From positions 5,833,087 to 5,897,086 of the forward strand of contig BSYO01000019.1 of NCBI GenBank assembly GCA_033239525.1: a stretch of 64,000 nt of DNA, read 5' to 3'. Under the pieces are notes generated by a model. It made no database searches and had not been told where the DNA came from. It worked only from the letters and a program-made list of their open reading frames with translations. This DNA is from Nepenthes gracilis (lineage: Eukaryota > Streptophyta > Magnoliopsida > Caryophyllales > Nepenthaceae). Both the position numbers and the translations under genes were made by a program. Shown one piece after another: positions 36,601-48,600 of this stretch (within the stretch, counting starts at the first letter, position 1; the number at the start of each line of letters is the position of its first letter).

Positions 36601-39600
36601 AAAACTTAATGACCGTGGTATCTGTGGGGTACGAAAGTTAAAAATGATATTTCCATCAGGAGTTTCTGATATTTCAGAAAATTCTCTTCTAGTTAAATGC
36701 CTAGGTGGTTGGATAAGATTAACTTTCCATTGTGGTGGTAATGTGATTTCATCCCATTTTAGTAATTTTGGTGTTAACGTAGTAGCATGATCTGCTTCTA
36801 CGTGCAAGACGATCGTTTCTCCTGGAGGAGTATGAATTAAGCATTTTGGATTAAATTGCGTTAAAAGTTTAAAATAGATACGATAGAGAATGAAAAATCC
36901 TCTACGTTCTTCCTGCTGCGATAAGCCAAGTAAATGAACATTTAGAACAAGTGTATTTAAAATAGTTGGATCTTTTAGATCAACAGTAAAATTTGGAGCG
37001 CAATTAAAATAAATTGGACCGTTACAAAGATTTGATTGAACTATTGCTAGAATAGAATTTTTGTACTTAAGTAGAGTTTGATCTCTAAGACATAATCGGA
37101 CAGGAGTATCAATTCCTAATTTGATTAAAGATTTGATAGCTATTTGTATTAGGTCGTAATGGATATAATTATATCTTTTACTTTTGAATTTTTTTATTGA
37201 TAAATTTGATAATAACCTAACTTCTTCATATTCATTTTGAATAGATATCGTTTGTTCATGATCTTTAATAGCTAAAGCGGTTTTAAAATCAAAAGTTTTT
37301 ATTCTGTAAATCTCTTACTTGTTGTGTAGGTGTCGTCCAAATTACCGCTAGGTATAATTAACGAGTTTAGAATTCATTGTCATACTTGAAGATGAACTAT
37401 AATCATTCTTCTTAGTCGAGTTCCCGTAGTTTAATTTCTTTTGACTTTTACACATTTTTTTCTGGGCGGTTCTCTGAGACACAATTCTTCACACACTCTT
37501 GAGTCGGTTGACTAGACCACCCGGGACCACCCAATCGCATTCTTTACTTAACACATTGGCGGTGAAATTAAACCAGCGTTTTAGGTCGATGCAAGTGTAC
37601 ATGAATTTATCGTGTATGCGAAATATGCGAATAGATTATACAAAAGCAATATTGAAATCAAACAAGAACAATAGTTCACCTATTCCCTCCCCGACAAGAA
37701 AACGAGGTACTTGTCTTCGATACCATTGGGGACTACGTAGGATCTTTTCATTCCATTTCAAAGAGAAATTATACAAAGATTGAGAAAACCTTCAAAGCTT
37801 TATTGGACGAAAATCATACAGGACTTCAGTACATAGTAGACAGAGGTAACACTCAGCAAACCTCACAACACTCGAAACACACAGCAGACTTACAACACTC
37901 GAAAGGGAATAAACACACGATGATAAATACAATGATAAAGTAGTAGGCAAATTAGGATATTTACAAGAATGGATAAGGAGAAGAGAAGAAGAGATTCTTC
38001 TAGCTTCTCGGGATGTTGATGAGCTTTCAAGTTAGCTCTAGACTTGACTCTTGTGTTTGGCTCTCTAACTTGCTCTCAAGTTGGCTCTTGTATTTGCTCT
38101 GCCCTGTCTTCAATCCTTGATGGCCTTATATAGATGTGAAGAGGTGATTTTGATTTGCTTTAGTTTGGTATATATCTTGTCGATGCTTTAAGTAGGTAAA
38201 TATCTCTTCTTTGCTTTTTGGTTGGTAACCATCTTTTCTTTACTTTTTGAAAAAGTGGAGTGGTTAGACGTCACTTCGTGCTTTTGTGAATGGTAATTAC
38301 TATTCATTTTTGTTGAGAAATTGCCGAAATGGAGAATAATAATGAGAGGAGCATTTCGTCTGCTTAATGGATGTACTTGCAGGCAAATTGTTAGAAGAAA
38401 ACGTTTTTTTTTATAAATTATGGGCCCAAAGATCAAATAGATCCTGTGCATGCCCGGCTGGATCCTTTGTTGGGTCAAAAGGAAATGGGCTGGCCGGTGG
38501 TGTAGATGATGAGGACGATCCCACCTTTTCTGCTCCAGTATTAGTGATTTCTTTAGCGAGAGCGGCATCGGCTGCAGCTAAGTCTTCTTCATCAGCGATA
38601 GAGGCCCAACTTTTTCATTGCTTTTGTAATAAAGATTTTATATTAGTAACTCTGGCTTGTGCTCTTTCTTGTGATTCTCGAATATGTTGGAGCATGTCAT
38701 TAATATCATTGTGAATTTGCGCTGAGGATTGTGGATGAGAAGTTCTTCGCGATAGGCAAGAATGTACAGATGGTGTTGGAGAAATCTTTAGGACCTGTAC
38801 AGCTGGCGTATTTTTCTTGAGGATCTGATGATAGATGCTATCCACAGTAGGATCTCCGTAACGAGATATCGTTGGTGATAGTTGCTTACGATCTTGGTAA
38901 AATGATTTTTTGGCCTAAAGATCTTTCTGAATATTTTGAGGAGTAATGGCCATGAAATCAAATTTATCTCACCATTTTACTTTGAAATCTCTGACAATGG
39001 ATAGCGGTGCATCCAGATACATTGATCGACAATTGAAAGCCCAAGACATTATCCATGGAATTACATAATCAATATGAAAAGCAATTTTACGATGATCAAG
39101 AAATATTTCTGAAATGAGGGTTTCATAGTAGAGACGAGCTTTATTAATCGGAGTTGGATAAATAGCAGGACAAGGTCCAAAATAGAGCCACCATTCCGAG
39201 AACCAAAAAGGAATTTGCTTAGGGCAATTTTGATCAAATTTAAAAAACCATGAATGACTATAAGACCGAAGAAAGAATGTATTATAGCATACATTCTTAT
39301 AGTCTTGATAATTATATCCATGGGTTGGTAGTGGACAGAAAACGGTTTGATATCTAAAGGATCAAGAGCAATGTCTTGATGAGGTCAAATCTTTTTTATT
39401 TTGCAAATGGAGTAGTTGATAGAATTATCATGAGAATTCCTGTGATGCTTGAGTTCTATAGAGTCTGAATCGACAAGGATCAATTCATAGAATTGCTGTA
39501 TTTTTAAAGATTCGGCTGTTGGATATAAATGATCAGAATGAAACATACGATTCGTAACATTGAGTAATTCTTGTAGAGATAAAGGTTTGTATAAGCCTGT

Positions 39601-42600
39601 CATGGCGATATGTTGTTTGATAGGTTTGACAAAATAATCAGACAGTTAAGAGGAAGAAGATGAAGAGGCTGATGTTTGATGAGAAGTAGTGGGTATAATT
39701 TGTGGAGGTGTCATGGCATAATCACGAGCAGTTTGTTTGGCTGGAGTAAAAGGAGGATGTATTTGCTTACCTTTGTCCTTTTTAGGATGCATACTGGTCC
39801 TGTATGAAGGCGTAAAATTTAATAATTCTTTGTTAAAACTTGCTTTGATGAATTTGTAAAATAAATTCGTCTAGAAAATAAGTATTGATGACAGATGAAA
39901 ACATGCTTCGAATATGCTTTGTCGTAAGTAAATCTGATAATGCCGATATAAGCATAAAATCTGTATGCAGAAGACATGTATACTGTATGTGGTGCTATAG
40001 CGTATTTTATCAACTTTTCTATGAATTTTTAAATTTTGATTAGTCCATTTAAATATATCTTTCTGTTTTTGATATTTTCTGATATTTTTCTGACAGATCT
40101 TTTGATATTGCTTTTGTAGAGAAAAATATTTATATCGTTTTTTGATATATTGTCAGTTAGCGTGATCAATATCTTTTTCTTGATATCGAAAGTTTTTAAT
40201 ATATCTATTTCGTTCTTTTATAAGGCGTAAGTTATTTGCTAATCTTTTTAGTAATTTTTTATTCATAGTACTGGATGAAATATACTTACTAAGTAGTTTG
40301 ATATTATCTTGAAGAGTTATTTGAATATAATTCTCTAAGTAAGAAAAAGGAACTAAGGAATTAAACTTGCATTTAGATTTTTCAAATAATAATATTCGAA
40401 ATTTTCTATAGTTTAAAGGAGGTAATGTTAATTCAGAAGAGTTAAATGTAGTTTTTAAGCTAAAAAAGGTAAAATTAGGATTATATTTAGAAGAAAATTT
40501 AGAACTAGTAAGGTTAGGATTAAAGTTGAGGTCAGAGTTAAATTTAGAATGAAAATTGTTATTTGATTTAAAGTTAAAGTTAGAGTCAGACCCCATACCC
40601 CCCAAACACATTGTGTTTGAATACGGGATAACAAGGCTGAAAAGGCGTGAAAGAAGCTAAAAATGGATCATTACAGTGTAAGTGTTCGAGAAATGGATGA
40701 GGAGTTGGTTGATCGTTATTGATTAACATAAATCTATTGGATAAGATGATTGATTGATTGTATAAAGATGGAGAATTAAGGGTAACTAGATATGTTTGAT
40801 AAATAGATGAATCCTTTAGTTCATCGTTAAAAGTTAAAATATCTGGATTTACTCTTAGCAATGGAACTTGGATTATCTTTACTACGGCCAAGAATATCTA
40901 TCGCTATAATCTCATAGCACAAGATTTCTCTACTGTTGAAGACCTTGGTCTACATCAAATGTTTGACTTCGTTGGCGAATACACCATTTTCTCTGCAGAC
41001 AAAATTCAGATCCTTTAGTTTACCAGCACTCTTCGTTTCTAAAAAAAAAAACGTTTTCTTAACAATTTCTGCTAGTACCCATTTAAGTAGGCTAAATACT
41101 AAATTTTTCATTATTATTCTCTGGCAAAATGAATATTAATCTGACCGATTACTATTCACAAAAGTATGGTGGCGTCTAATCACTCCACTTTTCAGTAATT
41201 GTTACCTGACAAGCAAAAAAAAGATGTTTTATTTAAAGCATCGTGAAGATATTTACTAAACTAAAGACAGATTGATTCGCCATCAAGATGGAATGACATT
41301 CCAAGATTGAACCAAGGAGTACGAAGCAAATTAGAGCCGAAACACAAGACGAGTAGAGCTAACTTAGCTCATCCACCTCGCCTCAAGAAGCAAGAAGAGA
41401 CTCTTCTTCTCTTTAACTCTTAGCTACTCTTGTAAATAAACTAGATTTCTTTCTACCTTATCCTTGTAAATACCTTAGTGTGTTTGTGTTTCCTTTCGAG
41501 TATTGTATTTCCTTCGAGTGTTGTGAGGTTTGCTATGAGGTTTGTGTGCTATTGTCTTGAAGTCTGTATGGTTTTCAAAATGGCAATTTCTCTTCTCTTT
41601 GATTTAATTCATATATTTTGAAGTTTTGAATGAAAAGATCCTGCATAGTCTTAATTGGTATTAGAGACAAGTGCCTCGGTTTCTCCTGTTCTCCCGTGTT
41701 CTTGTTTGAAACATTACTTTTGTAATCTATCGGCATAGACGCTATCACTTGATGAAGGAAGCCAGCCCGTGTTAAGCAAAGAATGCGATTGGGTAGTCCG
41801 GGGTGGTCATCGACTAACCTTCTCGAGAGTGTTTGAAGTAATGAGAACCGTGTTGAAAAAAATTGTGTAAGCCAACTCGACTAGAAGAATGATCGGGGAA
41901 AATAGTTCATCATTTTTCAAGTCCGACAATGACGAATTCACAGAGTAGTTAATTGATCGATAAAGGATTGACTGACAAATTGAGAATATGAACTTTTGAT
42001 TTTAAAACCGCTTTAGTTATTAAAGGTCATGAACAAACAATATCTATTCAAAACGAATATGAAGAAGTTAGGTTATTATCAAATTTATCAATAGAAAAAT
42101 TCAAGAGTAAAGGCTATAATTATATCCATTATGGATTAATACAAATAGCTATCAAATCTTTAATCAAATTAGGAATTGATACTCTTGTTCTATTATGTCT
42201 TAGAGATCAAACTCTACTTAAGTACAAAGATTCTATTCTAGCAATAGTTCAATCAAATCTTTGTAATGGTCCAATTTATTTTATTTGCGCTCCAAATTTT
42301 ACTATTGACCTAAAAGATCCAACTATTTTAAATACACTTGTTCTAAATGTTCATTTACCTGGCTTATCACAACAGGAAGAACGTAGAGGATTTTTCATTC
42401 TCTATTGTATCTATTTTAAACTTTTAACATTGCAATTTAATCCAAAATGCTTAATTCAAACTCCTCTCTGGAGGGCGATCGTCTTGCACGTAGAAGCAGA
42501 TCATGCTACTACGTTTACACCAAAATTACTAAAATGGGATGAAATCACGTTGCCACCACAATGGCTGATAACGTCATATTAACCAAATATTGAATATACC

Positions 42601-45600
42601 GGCCGATATTTTGAATATCGATTGATATATTGTTATATATCGGTGATACAGAAGTATATTGTGATATTATCACAATGACGGAGAATATTGATGTTAGAGG
42701 TCCGATATTGATGTATATTAACCGATATTTTTATATAAAGTTCATCAGTACCCTTTTTATGCCGACTTAAACCAACCTTCCTTCCTCTATCATGTTTATG
42801 GTGTATGAGAAGCATGTGGTTATGATAAGGAGCAATTTAGGGCTTAGGTGAATATTTGATACGTGTACAAGTTCAGGAGAAGAATTCATTCAAAAGGACG
42901 TCCTTTGGAGGGGAGAGTCGAGAGTCTTTTAAACTTATAAGTTGGAGGTTTTTCCTCTAGCTTTCCAATGTGAGACACGCATCATTCCTCTATTAATAAA
43001 ATACTTCACTTTGCGACTTTTACTCGGCGATTTTCACTGTGTGGATCCATATAGTCGGCCTCTCTGCAGGTAGCCATTTTTTATTAGAACCCTCACAGGT
43101 AGCCCTCTCGGGATAGGTTTAAAGCACTGGTGATATGACAAGTCGAGGAAGAACACATCAGAAAAGGACGTTCTATGGGGGGGAGAGCCCCCTAAATTTA
43201 TAAGTTTGAGATTTTGCCTCCAGCTTTCCAATTGTGGGATACGTGTTATTATTGATGCGTAGGAGGATTATGGGGGGGAGAGCCCTCTAAACTTATAAGT
43301 TGGAATATATGGGATACGTATCATACCTTATTCCAAATCTATTCTACGAACTTCACTCGGCGGCTTTCGGTGACTTTCAAATCGATCCTCTGCATGTAGC
43401 CCTCTTCGATAGCTCTTTTCGGTCAGATGCCTCCGTAGGTAGCCCTCTTTGGGCCGGGGCCGATCTCAATGAAAGTACCATTGATGCGTGCACAAGTCCA
43501 ATGAGATAATCCACCCTAAAAGGACGTTTTATGGAGGAAGAGCCCCCTAAACTTATAAGTTGAAGGTTTTGCCTCCAACTTCCTAATGTAGGACACACAT
43601 CAATATTCAACTCCACATAACTATTGCAAGCTTTTGAAGAAGGTTTGAAGAGAAACTGAACTCTTATAGTCTTTTAGGGTTCTAGTGAAAGCTTCATCGG
43701 CTGCAATTTCAAAAGTTGAGAAAAATGCAAGGATATGAGGGTTTTAAGAGGGAGAATGAACCAATGGGTCTGATTGTTTTTGGAAGAGAAATTCAAGACA
43801 GAGAGATACTGATGTAGGGAGGAGGGAAAAAGTAGAGAGAAGAGTAATAGAAAGGTAGAGAAAAGAACAAAGACTAGAGGGGTAGAGATAAGAAGGAGAA
43901 ACAACCAAGGGAGAGAGGGGGGAAGGAAAGCATAATTGCTCAATTGCAATCAATTTCTCATATATTCATTAATTAATCAATCAATTGTCCTCCAAACAAT
44001 AGCCCTAGGGCTTCTTATATAGAAAATTCGATGTGAAAGAAAATTAGAATCAAAATCATAATCAAATAATTGAAAAAGTGAAAAAGAAAATCAAATAAAA
44101 TCAAATAAATGAAAATTAATTTGGAAGGCAAATAAAAACGAATCTTTATTTGGAAGACAAATAAAAGTGAATATTTGTTTGGATGTCCGCATCGATTCTC
44201 CGGGTGGGGAAGACCTCGGCGAGTTAAGCGTCGATCAACTTTGAATTTTCGATGATAGAAAATTGATCAAGATCTGAAGGAAGTTGACTAGGGTACTGAA
44301 GAAGTGCAATCAATTCTTAGAACTCCAAGAGGTGCAGGTCGAGGGCCGTTGAGTGTCTGCGAGAGATCAAGTATTCTCGTAAAACCCTGACAGCGATGAA
44401 TAGTTTCCTCCTTGGTAAACATAACACGTTCATTTAAAAATTTATCAATTTTATCATGGTGTAGGGAGGGAGGAAGTGGCGCGAGGGGAGGGTAATCTGA
44501 TAGGGGGTAGTGGGGAAAAGTTGCCCTAAATGAGATCTTCCACATTAAAAGTATGATGAAAACCAAAATGAGATGGAATTAATATGCATTTGATCAATCC
44601 GTTGTAAAATTTTAAATGAACCAAGACTTGCATTAGATGCCATTACGATAAGAACCATAACATAATCTCATATTGAATTCAACGTGTCTTTTATGAGAAG
44701 GGCGATTTGTATGTGGCATTGCTTGCTTCTAATTGCTTATTGATCTCGATGTGTTAATCGTGAAGATGTTATGCAAAAGTTTCTACCGTCATGGACACAC
44801 TAACATGTGGACACATCGAGATAAATAATGGTTTTCGGGTTTGTAACCATCAACTTTCATTGTTGTTAGGATCAAGTCGATTCCTAATAAATCGTAATAG
44901 GTTACCTAAATTCGATTGATGATTTTTTGATCATCTATTTGAGGGTGGTATGCGGTAAAAAAATTTAATTTTTTTATAAACGGGCATTCGAAATAATGGT
45001 CTTAGGGAAGATTATCTGACTTTAATCTCGGTGAAATAAATTGATTTTATTGGCGATCTATTACGAGGAATTTAGTGGGCCATTTTAGAAAAAGCGATCC
45101 AAAAATTGGAATCGTAAAATTAACACAAAATCCATTCTAAATCCTGCCGAGGGACCATTAGGTACTTTTTGCTTTGGGTGTTTGGCGAGTTGGCATAAAA
45201 TGCGGCGATTCTAGCCATGTCTTTCTTCAAACTAGGCAATAAAATTGTCACTTAACCTCCTCAATGGTCTTATACGTCCAAAATCACGATAAACTTCTAG
45301 CATGAACTTCCCACACTATGAAATCTCGGATAGGCGTTTCGGGATGCAAAGTTTATTAACTCGGAATAAGTACCCATAGACGAAATGTTAAAGCGAGGAA
45401 GATTTTGCTAAAAAATGCTTTTAAAATTTTAACTTGACAGAGAATTCCAAGGCAACCACTTGATTCTTAGACTTTTAAAGATAAAAGAATATTTGTAAAT
45501 ACTCGAACCGATCGTGCCTATAATTTAATTTCTTGAGAGTTTATTTAATCCGAATGGAGGACAAACTCTTAAGGGAGCAATGCCAGGCGCCCGAGGCGTA

Positions 45601-48600
45601 GGTGCTTTACGATGGCATACAAAATGATTATAGAATATTTGGCATCATTCAACTTTTCGCTAAAGTAGGCAATTGGATGGCGTTCTTGACTAAGAAATTC
45701 CTTTGCATCACACTCTACTTTAAATATCTTGGAAAAATCGGGAAGTTAAAATGGATATCCCATCTTTGATGAGTTTGAAATTTCATTAGGAGACCAAGTG
45801 AAGTCATCATTCTTATGTTGAGGGAGCCACGATTTAAAACCCTTAATATCAAAATAGAATGTTGTTTGAAAAAATTTATGATTGCAGATCTTTGAGGTCA
45901 GAAATTCAAGAAAAATAAAGCCCAAGAAAGCCACTTTGTCTAAGAAGGGAACATTTCTTTCGAATAAGCTTTCTTTTCTTAGAGAGCTCCGTGTGAGGGT
46001 TTACATATTTGCTCAGTCTTCTTGTAGATGAGGATATCATCAAAATAGACTATTAGGAACCGTTCCATAAAAAGCCATAAAGTCTTGACTAAAAAAGTGC
46101 TTTGCGTTAGATTAATCCGTCATTTGTTTTGAAAAGTTTACACTTATATGGGCCAATTTTTTTAGTAACCACTCTTTAAATCAATTTTGAAAAAGATTGT
46201 GGTAAATCATATCTAATATGTTTCTAGAATGAGAAAACGATAGACGATGATTTTAATTCACAAACATCCTTAATAAATATTTTAGGTCATCGAACAAATC
46301 CATTGCGAAGGAGTTGTCCACTTGTCTCTGGAGTTCAATGTTGAATTCATTTTGAGGGAGGTTTAGGAGTCGCTGGAGTAAAATCAATGGCATGTTGAAA
46401 AATAAGTGATTGGGTAGGTCATCGGGAAAAACATCTTGAAAGTTTGGAGAATTTGATATTCATTAGAAATTGGTGTGGAAGAGTTCGGAAAGGTTTCGAG
46501 GATGATAGCTCGAACACAATCAAATGAGACTAATATGTAATCCTTTGGCCACTACCAGGTCCGTTTCTTTGTTGGGGGGAGTCGGTTGTGGAGGTAGGGG
46601 ATGAGAAGAATCCTCTTCCCCTTGTGAACCAGGAAACGGGAACCTTAGATTGTCACATCCAAGTCGTAGAGTTAAGGGCGCCCAAGAACAACATGAACGT
46701 CCATTGGGATAACATCACACCAAATATAATCTTTGTAAATTACAAGACAACGTTCTTTAATGGATATAGAAATGTGTCAATCCAAGTAAGGACTAGGGTA
46801 TACCTTTAATCCTAAACGAGAAATAGTGTTAGCAGAGACCGCATTGATGCAACTACCGCTATCCACGATTACCTTGCAAGCTTTCGTTCACTTTGATGTA
46901 AGTGTGAAAAAAAACGCCAATCATCACTTCGTTGGATTGTGTCAATTGCATCGCACAACGCCTTTAAAAATGGTGTATCGAGGAGGAAGAAGGGGGAGTC
47001 TAAATGAGAGGAAGTAGGTGAATGCGACTCACAAATGTGTCAAGGTCATCATCATTCAAGCCATCAAAATCCTCTAATTTGGGTTCATAGACTTGTTCTT
47101 CAAGGAGTTTCTCATGTATTTCATTTTGTCCATTAATGAATAAAGTTTTACTCGGACATTTGGAAGAAATATGCCCAAACTCTTTACAATTGAAACATAA
47201 TTGAGAATTTCTTTCGGGACTTCAACATCTTTTCCTTGAGATTCCTTTGAGGGGCGATGGTGGGGATTCTTAGAATTGATGGAAGGAGGTGTGATATAGA
47301 TCAGTGATCTGACATCACGGTAATAACTCAAAGTAAAAGGAATGACATAGTTGGTAACTCCACGAAGGACAAGTTCTCTCCTCAACCCTTGTCGGAGAAC
47401 CTCTTAACGTCATGGCTTAGGTCACCGATGATGTGACACCTCATTTGAAAATCATCAAATCGAGTCATATAATTTACGGACCGATTACCTTAGAATCAAG
47501 TAAGTGGCTCTTTGCAGAGCGAGGGTAAATACTTCCCGTGAAGGCGCCACTTCATTTATGAAAGATACTTTCGCCGAATCGGGAGATCATTCACACTTTG
47601 ATTGGGCATTCGGTCGATTTAAGGTGTCAAATTGAACTTCTTCTACGATACGCCATACCATTCACATGAATCCTTTTTCAAAAGTAGAGGCATCCAATTT
47701 GATATTTTTAAAGAAATTCGGATCCGCTCTTGATCATCAAAGGATCGTGTCTTATAATTCTGTTTTGATAATTGGTGAACTTTGTTATGTGATGCATCGA
47801 GAGTTTTGATATCGATGAGTGAGGCCCTTGTTCTAAAGTGGCAAAACCCGATTCAAGATCCAAATTTGTCGATGAGTGGTGGCCAAGTCGGTTTGAATGG
47901 CAATCATGTGCTTTTGTAATTGTTATTTGGAAGCTAATTAATGTTTCAAATTGGTTAGAATACTTAGGTCAAGGGTATTATAGAAAAAACAAATGCATGT
48001 CACCAATTTGTTGAGATCAATAAACAATTGAGGCAATTTCAAAATTTTTTTCTTTTGTGAGATTTGCTGGTCATCGGGCAAACTAGTGTTGCTAATCTAT
48101 TAAAATTATGCGATAATCAATTGCGAGAGGGTGTCAAATGGTAGTGAGAGGCGTGAATGATTTTTTTTTTTATTGTTTTCAATAAAATGGCACACATACA
48201 TAAAACTAAATACTATTAAAGATAAGCAAAATATGCTACTCAAAAGAAGATGGAACAAACGGTTTGGAGATGATTTCTTGAAACGCCTCGGAGATGATCT
48301 TACCCACTTGTTTGAGATTGGATGGAAATTTGCGGAAATCTGCTATTATTTGATGATTCTTGTTTTCCTTTTTCTTTTTTTTTCTTTTTTGTAAATCACG
48401 CGCCTGTTTTCTTTACCTTCGATAAAACAGAGAGGGAGCGAGACCAAGTGCTATCCGTGTGAACCACCAACCGAATGCCAAGAAGAAGACGGAGATGACG
48501 AAGAAGATCAAGACAAAGATAGAGAATGAAGATGAAGATTTAGGACACCCGATTCGCGACTTCTCTTTCTACTCCCTTTCTTTGGGTTTTCTTTTTCTTT

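Larger units (their letters stand above)
31640..38405 (-). mobile_element. LTR-like element unit R1 encoding a viral-type movement protein; no reverse transcriptase seen
   Basis: Two direct repeats of about 650-750 bp (31640-32400 and 37725-38405) flank about 5.3 kb of minus-strand coding sequence. A tRNA-Met-type primer site (TGGTATCGAAGAC on the minus strand, 37727 downward) follows the right repeat. Then come a movement-protein-like region (about 37280-36270), a Glu/Lys-rich likely coiled-coil segment (35829-35515), a Ser/Asn/Leu-rich segment (35410-34433), a basic segment (about 34300-34030) and a C-terminal region (33780-32400). I found no YxDD, zinc knuckle, protease or integrase motif. 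Frames are broken by several stops. It could be a non-autonomous LTR element, or integrated caulimovirid-like DNA whose intergenic region looks like an LTR. Confidence 0.65.

Noticed and set aside
60..42745. A CRISPR-like array from regularly repeated GATAT words
   Set aside because: Repeats are AT-rich, degenerate, in both orientations, of irregular spacing, and in a plant nuclear context.
43674..43953. Minus-strand open frames rich in Leu/Ser/Phe (also 48756-48956)
   Set aside because: They lie in the purine-rich LTRs of the 43.8-49.2 kb element and appear in both LTR copies.
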